A DNA stretch of 64,000 nt from Hybos culiciformis (Eukaryota; Arthropoda; Insecta; Diptera; Hybotidae), in the NCBI GenBank assembly GCA_964007475.1, contig OZ023274.1:95613750-95677749 (forward strand), written 5' to 3'. The notes under the pieces are model-generated. The model worked only from the letters and a program-made list of their open reading frames with translations, was not told where the DNA came from and did not search any database. The position numbers and the translations under genes were made by a program. How positions within the stretch are numbered: position 1 is the stretch's first letter; each line of letters begins with the position of its first letter. Below are positions 35,428-45,394 of this stretch, piece after piece.

Positions 35428-38371
35428 TTAATCCATTATGGTGACCACTTCTGGATCAATTTTATAATCTGTACTAGAACTGGGAAACCAAGATATTAGT
35501 AATATAATGTAACATAATGTAAAAATAAGAAACATTAAAATATCAAAACTTTTGACAACAGTAAACCAAATATCTTGTTGGTTAGTTTTCCCCTCATCTT
35601 CTGTATTCCTTTGATTTTCTATTGCTGCAATAGAGTTAGATGTTTTTGATTCATTATTTTTCTTCATCTAAAATTGAGAAATAAACGTTTCACTAGAAAC
35701 TAAATTATTATTCAGTCTTTAGGTACTACTAACCTCTGACCTAATTATGTACGGTATTTCAATTATAAATTGACCAACTTTATTATTACGAATTTTTACA
35801 GCAACTAATTTAATGTAATTTGGTATCGCAAAATTACCTTTCAATAGCCCTCTGCCTATCATTGTTTGAAATAAAATCAATGTAGAAAATATCATTGAGT
35901 CTCTAAAGTAAGATACTTAAAAAAAAAATATTTAAAGTTTTTCATTACACTTAAATCATGAATTATTTTTTCCAAGTTTAATTGTTTACCAATAGTTGGA
36001 ACATTTTCACCATTTTTTGGTACAATAAAAATAAAAGTTTCCATAAACACAAAATGTAAAATAATTGATGTTATAATTAGAATTAGTCTATCCCAAGAAG
36101 TTGGACACAACCAAAGTATGAAAATATTCATTATAGCTAAAACTAAAAATGTGATTTATACATGAATAAATGACCTTTGCTGTATATAAGTTCATTAATA
36201 AACTTACTTATAGCTGGTGAACAAATATATATTAGATAATTATTGGAGTGTCGCTGTAACATTATAGTGTAAAATATTGTTGGATGTGTTTCATTAGAAT
36301 TCCAAACATTAATTCTTTCTTTTTTTTTTGCTTCTATTGAAATTATTTTCCATTCATTATGATTTAATGTAGAATTTTTGATTACAATTGTTTGATAAAA
36401 TGGTATTATTTGATGACCTTTGTACATTGCAGACAGGGTTGCCAGTTTTCCTAAATGATATATCGGGAATTTAGAAAAAAAAAATTTGTGTTTAGAACAT
36501 ATTTGGAAATGTAGAAATAATCTTGATAATTTATCTGTCACTAACACATTGTTCTGCTGAAAGCTCGCTTTCTTCTTTGAATAGAATTAAAACTTACCTT
36601 CGATCATAATTGAAAGAATTTAAATTAAAAAGCAAATTGAGCTCATTAACTAACACAATTTTTTTTTTGTTATTTAAATTCAAATAACTCTAAAATTCTC
36701 AAAAAGTGCTTAGGGACGGCATATTCGTAAATCCCCTTCTTGTGTATATGACAAAAAAAAATATTCATAGTTAATTAAATAAAATGTTTTAAACGAAACT
36801 AATTCGTATAAAAAAACATAAACAATAAGAACGAAAAAAAAAATTTGTTGAGACCATTAAAACAAGTAAAACAAGTGTTTGCTTTAATTGCTCGCAATTT
36901 TCATGTAATTCAAACTAACACAAATTTTATCACAAATTATAACAAAAATTAAAAATCTTGAAATAAGTTAAAACCAAAGCTTTGCGGTTTAAAAATAAAA
37001 AAAATAATAATTTTTGATGAAAAATTCAATTATTTGTGGTAAATCGGGAATGATGATTGTATATCGGGAATCGTGAAAAGAGTTTTAATATCGGGAAATT
37101 CCCGCCGAAATCGGGATACCTGGCAACCGTGATTGCAGAACCTAATCGTAACGAACAATTATGAATATCAAAAGGCCAATTTATATAATCTGATCGACAT
37201 CGACCACTAAGTTTGCATGGTGGATTACAGTATACAAATCCGGTGTAAAAAAGAAGACACTGACCACCAAAAGATGAACATGCTTTTGATAAATCTTCTC
37301 TTTTTTTTCTAAATTAAAAATATAAATAAACTAGAATTTTATTTATCATTCAAGTTCTTACGTATGATGTAAAGCTATATCGGGTAGCCAAATATCATCA
37401 GGATCAATTATAATTTTCATAACTCCATGATAATTTTTCGAATCCCATTTTAAACGATCATCTGTCCAGAACTATAACGGTTTTTGTTAAAATAATCTAT
37501 GATTTTGGTAAAATTTTAAAGTTATTTACTAGGCTCATACCAGTTTCACCCGTGAAAAAATATCAAATTCTCCAACAGAAAACACATCAAACTGAAAATT
37601 ATTGTTGTTACATGAAATTAAATTTTTTGGTAAAAAAATCAAAATTTATCAAAAAATAATTATTCAGAAAATATTAACTTCCAGGTAAGGTATATTTCTC
37701 GTAAAACGAATGTAAGATTGTAAAGTTGAATTTAATTTGCTAATTCAGAGGCCTAGGTTCAGGCTTAATAAAATTAAAATCACATAATAAATGGTTTCGA
37801 TTTTGACATTATTAAACACCAGGATTATTTGAGATACATATAAATATTTATTTTTATACGTAATCTTACATATTGAAAATCATTTATCACTAAGTAAATT
37901 CCAACATTTCTTCCATTTTTAGACACTGGTCGCCCGTCTAAGTCGTAGTCATCACAGAATAAAGCGTTTTGAATTTTAGTATCATGATTTTTTGCATCAT
38001 CGTAACAATTATAGGATTCTAAAAAATTTATTAAATTTTAAAAATTTGTTTTAATTTTTTTTTATTAAAAGAAGTTGATTAAAAATAAATTAGTCTTGCA
38101 CGGATTTTTATAACTTTTGAAACTACGGTGCAAGTAGGGAAGCGAATTGAGATTAATAAAACATGAAAATAAACTTTTCATTTTATTCATATAATGACCG
38201 CGAAACCTGCTTAGTTACATATTCGATGTAATTTTCGTTGCCCCTTTTTATTTGTTTTAATTTTAAGGCACTATTTTTTTTAAACAAAATCATAGCAAAG
38301 AAAACCATCACACCAGAAAATCCGAAAAAAATTTCTATCAATATTATGTTTATGAGTGAAAAATATAACAT
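35428..38371 (-). pseudogene. Gene C: nAChR-like subunit interrupted by a hAT MITE
   Basis: Minus-strand exons: 38314-38371, 37870-38018, 37541-37591, 37362-37471, exon 5 split as 37132-37308 plus 36208-36433, 35990-36136, 35734-35915, 35428-35667. Without the insert the exons add up to 443 aa in frame, with signal peptide MLYFSLINIILIEIFFG, Cys-loop CRSDYINWPFDIHNC and TM4 as in gene B. A 698-bp element with its 8-bp duplication lies in exon 5, just after the Cys-loop at the GSAMYKG segment. Unless the insert is spliced out, the protein is truncated there. Leu is kept at the position of B's stop. TSWDRL replaces TSLDRL at TM2, and DLDGRP replaces DSDERP in exon 2, suggesting relaxed constraint. 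Confidence 0.88.
36434..37131. mobile_element. hAT-type MITE (698 bp) inside exon 5 of gene C
   Basis: Inverted ends CAGGGTTGCCAG and CTGGCAACCGTG are flanked by an 8-bp duplication ATTGCAGA (36426-36433 and 37132-37139). Copies B, D and E have the single uninterrupted ATTGCAGA or its complement at the same exon position. Subterminal ATATCGGGAAT-type repeats occur near both ends. It has no transposase. Confidence 0.94.
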
Positions 38372-38898
38372 TTTCTAAGACTAAATAAAATAATTAATAA
38401 TGACTTTGAAATCTGAAATTGAACTATCCAAAAAATAGATTTTATTAAATTTTCTGTGTAATTTTCTCTTACATGTTACGATATTTGAAGTATTGAAAGA
38501 AAAAGTGGCTCCATTGTTAAAATTTCAAATTCCACTAGTTATTAAATATGGTGTGAAAAGCTTTTATAAAATAAGAAATAACTTAGAGTGATCCATATAC
38601 TTTATACTTTATATATTTTCTAAAAAAGAATTAAAAATGGATTAAATTAAAATAAATATTTTGAGTTAAGTTTTCTTGTTTTTTTTTAATAATCAAATAT
38701 TTATTTCCACCTTTGTATTTATTTTTATTTCAAAAATTCGCAGGTAGACCATTTTACTTTCAAACGCTTTATATTTTATTGTAGATAAAAAATATTTTAA
38801 ATTTAATTTGAGCAGTATTATAATTGAATTTTATATAAAATTTAATCATTAAGTTAAATATCCATTTTACGGGTAATATATGAAATGTTATGTTAAAT

Positions 38899-38943
38899 CA
38901 TAGATTAAGAATGCTTCCCATCTTTCTGTATTCTTAATCTATG
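38899..38943. mobile_element. 45-bp deletion derivative of the CATAG/CTATG MITE family
   Basis: Begins CATAGATTAAGAATG and ends CTGTATTCTTAATCTATG, with a 7-bp duplication GTTAAAT on each side (38892-38898 and 38944-38950). The empty site TGTTAAATATAGAA is present in the B unit (about 33573) and the E unit (about 49902). Its right end is identical to the right end of the full-length copy at 63113-63329. Confidence 0.9.
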
Positions 38944-38950
38944 GTTAAAT

Positions 38951-40538
38951 ATAGAATTACATATGTACTTAATCGTAATGGCAATATTAGTCTGATTTCG
39001 TTTGAGTTGAAAATTATAAAAGAAAGAATATTATAACAAAAGTAAATTTTGATACTATATATAAATATTATACTTAAACTTAATATAAAATTTTAATGCG
39101 ATAAAATTAGTGGGTGGATATAATTGAAGCAATTTGTTCAGATACTTATAATGCTAGATCAATCAAAGAACATGATTAAAAACTTTTATTTAAACTTTTA
39201 TTAAAAACTTTTATTTAATTTTATAGAGCATATATTTTTAAACTTTAAATATTTTTTATAATATTTTTATGAAAACGAAATCAAAATTTAGCAATTTTTT
39301 CACAAGATAGAGAAAAGATAAATTTAGTTTTATTTCATTTTATATTATTTCTTATTTAAACTATATACCAAATTTAGGAATAAATAATGCATTGTAGATT
39401 TAGATGTAGGTATACATATGTACAAGTACATATTGTACATATGTATTATATGTAATACACTATGTTTTTTATTTAATAAATATTATATGAAGGAACAGAA
39501 TTTTAATTTATTTAATACCGGAAAAAATGCATTTTGGTAGAGCATTATTTTTCCTTTGCAAAAATCTAGTATTAAATAAATGATGTGCCTATTCCAATTG
39601 AGTCATATTTTTAATTTTATGATATGGAGTAAATTTATGAAAATAATGCACTTTCATATTAAATAAATAAATAATGCAAATTAAAAAAATGCATAATAAT
39701 TTTATTACAATAATTCCACATGTCATTACACTCGCAAATTGACGTAACGTTAAAAAAAAAACAGAAAAAACGGTTTGAAAGTAGGAAATAATAGAAAAAT
39801 TTTTCAATGAGACTTGATTTTTAAAACGCTTCGATAGTTTGATGGTATATATGGAATTTAATAATAAGAGAACGCTAAAAATTATTTGCACTTCGAATTA
39901 GTCATTTCTCACTTGTTAACTTATTGTATGAATTAGTAGAAATTTTAAAAAGAAAATAATGGCGATAGAAAACCTTTTTTTTTTGTAATAATGAAATCTG
40001 TTACATCTATCTACAGCAGCACTTTTGAAAACTTGTATGCTGCGTACATAATATATATATTTTCAAAAACATGAGAAGTTCAAGAAACGCCTTCTTGGTA
40101 AGAATGTTAAATAATGTTAAAGCAATACTTCTAGTGATTCTAATAATTGTTCGTTGATGATAAAATATTTTTATAATGAGATATTCAAGTTCTTTTAAAA
40201 AATAGTTGATTTCGATTTTTGCTTTCACAAAATAGTAATTCCACATTAGTGTTTATCTTTCTACCAATTTTTTATCATTATTCTCTTTTATTTTCTTTAA
40301 AAAATTTTGCCTTCTTTTGATGTGTCAAATAAATTATATGATATACAAGTACCTAAAATCTACATAAAACAAAATGATGACACCTGCACCCATATGTACA
40401 CTTTATAAAATCAACCAAGCTGCTTTGATAACACTTTGATAACACGTCATTAATATTAAAAAAAAAAATGTAAATTTATTACCGAAAATCAACGATTTTT
40501 CATTTGATCAGCAAAATGGAAGTTAAATATCATATCGT
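38951..40538. other. C-D spacer
   Basis: Duplicated spacer DNA homologous to the flanks of units B and E. ORFs on the minus strand here (for example 39589-39891) are hydrophobic, lack splice or domain support and recur only because the spacer is duplicated. I see no gene. Confidence 0.6.
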
Positions 40539-41306
40539 CAGTGCCGGATAGAGCATTCACTGGGCCCCTGGGCAAAAGATTCTAAAAAGGCCTTTTTTTA
40601 AAAAAGTAAATGTAAATATACTGATTAAAAATATTAGTTCCTTTTGATGACTTGCTATATAAAATTAATAATTAAAGTCCGTTAAGCAAATATAAATCAA
40701 ATCTAAATCAATAATTTCGAATAAATTTTTTTGAAATGAATTTGAAAATCAAAATTTGATGCTAGATGGATTAACCGCAAATTCATTGTCATAAAATGTG
40801 TTATAGCGTTTCTGCACTGGCAGTGTTAATATCGGTTCTTACGAAAGACGTCTTTCTTTAAGCTCTCTTTCGTCTTTCGCCATATAAAAAAAACACAAGA
40901 ACCGAATGAAAGACTCTTCAAAGTACATAGTTTGGCGCTTTGCAGTTTGTAGATTATTATTTTTTGTTGTTTTTCTGCCTTAAATTAATTATTTCATGGT
41001 GGTTACACTTATTTTTGTCAAAAAAATAATAACAAACAGAACAATTAATTCATAAGCAATGAAAATTTGTTTTTTTTTCTGTCAAAAGTAAGGGCAAAGA
41101 AAGTGCTTTTGGCAGTGTATACAACTTTTTCAAAAGACTGATTTGAGACGTCTTTGTTTTGCCAATGCAGAAAGGGTATTAAATGTGAAATATGTAATTT
41201 TTTAATTAGAAATAATTTTAGTAGAAGTGTAATCATTTGGTGGGCCCTCTAAACAAGTGAGCCCTGGGCAACTGCCCAAAGTGTCCGTATGGGCTATCCG
41301 GCACTG
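40539..41306. mobile_element. hAT-type MITE (768 bp) in the C-D spacer, possibly with a nested element
   Basis: Inverted ends CAGTGCCGGATAGAGC and GGGCTATCCGGCACTG, with subterminal GGGCCCCTGGGCAA / GCCCTGGGCAACTGCCC. An 8-bp duplication CATATCGT flanks it (40531-40538 and 41307-41314). Inside, TTTCTGCACTGGCAGTG (about 40809) and TTTTGCCAATGCAGAAAG (about 41156) form a second inverted pair, suggesting a nested copy of another family. No transposase. Confidence 0.9.
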
Positions 41307-41640
41307 CATATCGTATTTTATATTTTAAATGTCATTCTCTTAACAGAGATTCTCATTTTATTTCTAAATATTATTTCTAAATATTATTTCTCAAAAAAAT
41401 ATACAACAATTCAACTTAAAACATTATTCACTATCATTTCACTTCTGTCTTAATTGAGTGTACAAACGAACTGAGATCTGGTACAGACTTCTAAGTAAAT
41501 TTACTTAATTTCAGATAAATAAGGAACTGAACTCATAAGGGAGTAGAACTTACATGATAAACCGAAATTATTTGATAGATTGAAATTAACTATACATTAA
41601 TTATATTTTTTGTTGTTTCGTATCCTTATATTTATATATT

Positions 41641-41725
41641 TTTTAATTGTTTTTTTGAGGATGAGGATAAACAAGATAAACAATTCGTTTTATTTTTATC
41701 CTCATCCTCAAAAAAACAATTAAAA
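41641..41725. repeat. Perfect 29-bp inverted repeat hairpin
   Basis: Left arm 41641-41669 contains GAGGATGAGGATA and right arm 41697-41725 contains TATCCTCATCCTC; the arms are exact complements with a 27-bp loop. It is found in unit D only; units B, C and E lack it. It may be the core of a small foldback insertion. Confidence 0.8.
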
Positions 41726-42471
41726 ATTAATTATATTAATTCATATTCATATTGCATAATTTTTATGTCTGTGTGAAAAAAAATTTTATAAATTAAAAAT
41801 ATTTTATCGTTATTATAATCGTATATTATTTATTTAATATCATCCATTATTTTGACTACTTTTGGATCAATTTTATAATCTGTACTAGAACTAGGAAACC
41901 AAGATATTAGTAATATAATGTAACATAATGTAAAAATAAGAAACATTAAAATATCAAAAATTTTGACAACAGTACACCAAATATCTTGTTGGCTAGTGTT
42001 CCCCTCATCTTCTATATTCCTTTGATTTTCTATTGCTGCAATAGAGTTAGATGTTTTTGATTCATTATTTTTCTTCATCTAAAATCGAGAAATAAACGTT
42101 TCACTAGAAACTAAATTATTATTCAGTCTTTAGGTACTACTAACCTGTGGCCCAATTATGTACGGTATTTCAATTATAAACTGACCAACTTTATTATCAC
42201 GAATTTTTACAGCAACTAATTTAATGTAATTTGGTATCGCAAAATTACCTTTCAATAGACCTCTGCCTATCATTGTTTGAAATAAAATCAATGTAGAAAA
42301 TATCATTGAGCCTCTAAAGTAAGATACTAAAAAAATTATTTAAAGTTTTTCATTACACTTAAATTATGAATTATTTTTTCCAAGTTTAATTGTTTACCAA
42401 TAGTTGCAACATTTGCACCATTTTTTGGTACAATAAAAATAAAATTTCCCATAAACACAAAATGTAAAATA

Positions 42472-43656
42472 CACACAAAAAAAAAACTCAGTATTTCTAA
42501 CAAAAATATTTCTGTTGCCATTTAACAAAATTCAATCTTTAATTTTAATAAAAAATTTGTAAGAGGAACACAATATTTGTTATTTTAAGTGGATAGAAAT
42601 TGTTAACGTTAAAGAAAGCTTCTTTGTATTAACAAAAATTAAAATTTCTAAAATTAACAAATATGATCGTTAATTCAATAAATAAGTTTTGACTTTTAAC
42701 AAAAAAAAATTCAATATTATGTGGATTAGATAAAAAATTTCATTGTTGTAACAAAACTAGAATTTGGTTTTTTTTAACAACATTTTTAATTATAACAACA
42801 AAATGATTTATTTCAAAACTCTTAAAGTAACAAATACTTGTATCATATTAACAGAATTTTTTTTGGTAAAACAAAATATTTTTTTAACGTACAAAATATA
42901 TTCTGTGCGAACTAATATTTTCCATTTTACACATTGCCGTAAATGTAGTTCATAGCTCAGTGGCAGAAATCGTGGATTGCAATGTTTAGGACGTGGTTCG
43001 AAGCTACAAGCGGGCATGAAAAAATTATTAAATAAAAAAAATTTTAAAAATAAATAAAAAAATAAGAAAAATAAAAAAATAAAAAAAATTAAATAAAATA
43101 AAAAAAAATAAAAATAAAGAATAAAAAATAAATTAAAATTTAAAAAAAAAAAATAATAATAAAAAATAATTAAAAAAAAATTAAAAAAAAAAAATAAAAA
43201 AAAAATGAAAAAAAAAAAAAAAAAATGAAAAAAAAAATGAAAAAAAAATAAAAAAAAAATAAAAAAATTAATAAAAAAAAAAACAAATAAATAAAAATAA
43301 ATAAATAAAAAATTAAATAAATAAAAAAAAAATTTAGTCTAGTAAATTTTTTTTTTGCATTTGCGGTGTTTTTGCTGATGAATTTGAAAGGTTTTTGGTT
43401 TTGGGGTATAACAAACTTTGTTTTTGTAAAGATACAAATTATTCGTAAATTTAACACTATAATAATCGTTAATCTGACAAAAGTTTTTTTCTATCATAAC
43501 GAAATATTTTATTACATTAACACAATATTTTGAAAGCGATTTTAACATAAATAATTTATCTTTAGAACAAATATTTCTGTTGGCGCTATACTAACAAAAT
43601 ATTTGTTGTTTTAATCTACATTTTTGGTTCGAAATACTGAGTTTTTTTTTTGTGTG
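42472..43656. mobile_element. TA-flanked palindromic element (1185 bp) in exon 6 of gene D
   Basis: Ends CACACAAAAAAAAAACTCAG and CTGAGTTTTTTTTTTGTGTG are inverted and flanked by TA. The uninterrupted exon (AAAATAATTG) in B, C and E shows that TA is the duplicated target, as for Tc1/mariner-type elements. Both halves are rich in AACAAAATATTT motifs. Near the middle lies a tRNA-like block (listed separately) and then about 320 bp of almost pure A with interspersed T (43015-43335). No transposase ORF; the long Lys/Phe ORFs across the A tract are artefacts. Confidence 0.85.
42952..43016 (+). repeat. tRNA-like (SINE-type) block inside the palindromic element
   Basis: CATAGCTCAGTGGCAGAA resembles a tRNA D-arm/A box (TRGCTCAGTGG). 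GGTTCGAAGC, about 37 nt further, matches a B box/T-loop. The block ends in CGGGCATGA, followed by an A-rich tail. A reverse copy is at 44356-44424. It is not a functional tRNA, because acceptor and anticodon stems are not evident. Confidence 0.5.
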
Positions 43657-44050
43657 TAATTGATGTTATAATTAGAATTAGTCTATCCAAAGAAGTTGGA
43701 CACAACCAAAGTATGAAAATATTCATTATAGCTAAAACTAAAAATGTGATTCACATGAATAAATGTCCTTTGCTATATATAAGTTCATTAATAAACTTAC
43801 TTATAGCTGGTGAACAAATATATATTAGATAATTAATTAATTGTTCGTTACGATTAGGTTCTGCAATGTACAAAGGTCATCAAATAGTACCATTTCATCA
43901 AGCAATTGCAATCAAAAATTCTACATTAAATCATAATAGATGGAAAATAATTTCAATAGAAGCAAAAAAAGAAGAAAGAATTAATGTTTGGAATTCTAAT
44001 GAAACACATCCAACAGTATTTTACACTATAATGTTACAGCGACACTCCAA

Positions 44051-44890
44051 ATTTTTTTTTTATTTATTTAATTTTTTTATTTATTTATTTTTATTTATTT
44101 ATTTTTTTTTTATTAATTTTTTTTTTATTTTTTTTTATTTTTTTTTTTTATTTTTTTTTCATTCTTTTTTTATTTTTTTTTTATTTTTTTTTTATTTTTT
44201 TTTAATAATTTTTTATTATTATTTTTTTTTTTTCAATTTTAATTTATTTTTTATTTTTTATTTTATTTTTTTTTTATTTTATTTAATTTTTTTTATTTAT
44301 TTATTTTTCTTATTTTTTTATTTATTTTTTAAATTTTTTTTATTTAATAATTTTTTCATGCCCGCTTGTAGCTTCGAACCACGTCCTTAAACATTGCAAT
44401 CCACGAACTCTGCCACTGAGCTATGAACTACATTTACGGCAATGTGTAAAATGGAAAATATAAGTTCGCACAGAATATATTTTGTACGTTAAAAAAATAT
44501 TTTGTTTTACCAAAAAAAATTTTGTTAATATGATACAAGTATTTCAAGTATTTCAAGAGATTTCAAATAAATCTTTTTGTTGTTATAATTAAAAATGTTG
44601 TTAAAAAAAACCAAATTCTAGTTTTGTTACAACAATTAAATTTTTTATCTAATCCACAGAATATTGAAATATTTTTTGTTAAAAGTCAACACTTATTTAT
44701 TGAATTAATTTTAGAAATTTTAATTTTTGTTAATACAAAGAAGCTTTCTTTAACGTTAACAATTTCTATCCACTTAAAATAACAAATATTGTGTTCCTCT
44801 TACAAATTTTTTATTAAAATTAAAGATTGAATTTTGTTAAATGGCAACAGAAATATTTTTGTTAGAAATACTGAGTTTTTTTTTTGTGTG
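44051..44890. mobile_element. Half copy of the palindromic element, inverted relative to the first
   Basis: The complement of 44051-44890 matches the left half of the element at 42472-43340 over the T/A tract, the tRNA-like block (44356-44424) and the terminus ending GTTTTTTTTTTGTGTG. It has no second terminus: the T tract abuts the inverted exon-5 fragment at 44050. The two copies form inverted repeats of about 850 bp around the gene D fragment. Confidence 0.85.
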
Positions 44891-45283
44891 AAGTAAGCCA
44901 AAGCAAGAAAGAAGTATCATAATTGAATTTTATATAAAATTTACTCATTAACCTGCACAGAAAAAAAAAGAGTAGCCTTTTCATCTAAACTTTAAATAAA
45001 ATCATTTAATGTTTGTGATTGAATTTTAGCCATTTAAACTGTTTAATTGAACCAGCTATTCTTAATTAAATGATTTGCTACAAATCGTAATTATTTGATT
45101 CATTTAATAATTTAAATGAAATATCTAATTTGCATTATCCGTTTTTGACCCCTCAAATACAAAAAAACAACTCAAATGTTTTTTTTGATTTTTTTTTTGG
45201 TTTTTTTTAAATTTTTTTTTTTTAACTTTTTTGGTTTTTTTTTTTGTTTTTTTTTTCTTTTTTCTTTTTTTTTTAACTTTTTT

Positions 45284-45325
45284 GGTTGGTCACACATCTA
45301 AGTACTATCCACTACGAGACATTGC
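45284..45325 (-). repeat. 5S rRNA-derived module, copy 1
   Basis: The complement reads TAGTACTTAGATGTGTGACC, close to the internal promoter C-box region of insect 5S rRNA (TAGTACTTAGATGGGTGACC as I recall it). It covers only the 3' half of the gene, with T-rich sequence on both sides, so it is not a functional 5S gene. It lies within the nested element at 44956-45881. Confidence 0.7.
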
Positions 45326-45347
45326 TTTTTTTTTTTTTAGCTTTTTT

Positions 45348-45394
45348 GGTCGGTCACCCATCTAAGTTCTATCACAACGAGGCGTTGCTTAACC
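45348..45394 (-). repeat. 5S rRNA-derived module, copy 2
   Basis: The complement contains GGTTAAGCAACG and then ACTTAGATGGGTGACCG, in the order and spacing of the 5S rRNA internal control region (intermediate element, then box C). It is followed at 45417-45439 by a phrase whose complement, CACTGACATAGCTCAGTGGA, resembles a tRNA A box. The two 5S modules are tandem, 22 bp apart, each followed on the minus strand by AAAAAAG. Confidence 0.75.

Larger units (their letters stand above)
41830..44050 (-). pseudogene. Gene D: truncated, rearranged nAChR-like copy
   Basis: Remaining minus-strand parts: exon 8 (41830-42078, TM4), exon 7 (42145-42326, TM3), exon 6 split by a TA-flanked element (42398-42471 and 43657-43731), and the 3' tip of exon 5 (43801 to about 43835). 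The next 213 bp of exon 5 (about 43838-44050) are present but inverted, so this fragment reads on the plus strand (MYKGHQIVPFHQ ... YTIMLQRHS). Beyond it is a second, half copy of the element, then spacer DNA. Exons 1-4 and the Cys-loop half of exon 5 are missing, so this cannot make a receptor. Exons 7 and 8 remain open and closely resemble E. Confidence 0.9.

Noticed and set aside
39589..39891. 100-aa hydrophobic minus-strand ORF, partly repeated at 50435-50863
   Set aside because: It recurs only because the spacer is duplicated. The unit E counterpart is frameshifted, and no splice, signal or domain supports it.
43170..44390. Long Phe/Lys ORFs including a 174-aa plus-strand ORF
   Set aside because: The 174-aa ORF is an inverted receptor exon-5 fragment running into a T tract. 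The others are pure A/T tract translations.
45284..45394. Functional 5S rRNA gene
   Set aside because: Only the 3' half is present, in two diverged copies inside a transposable element.
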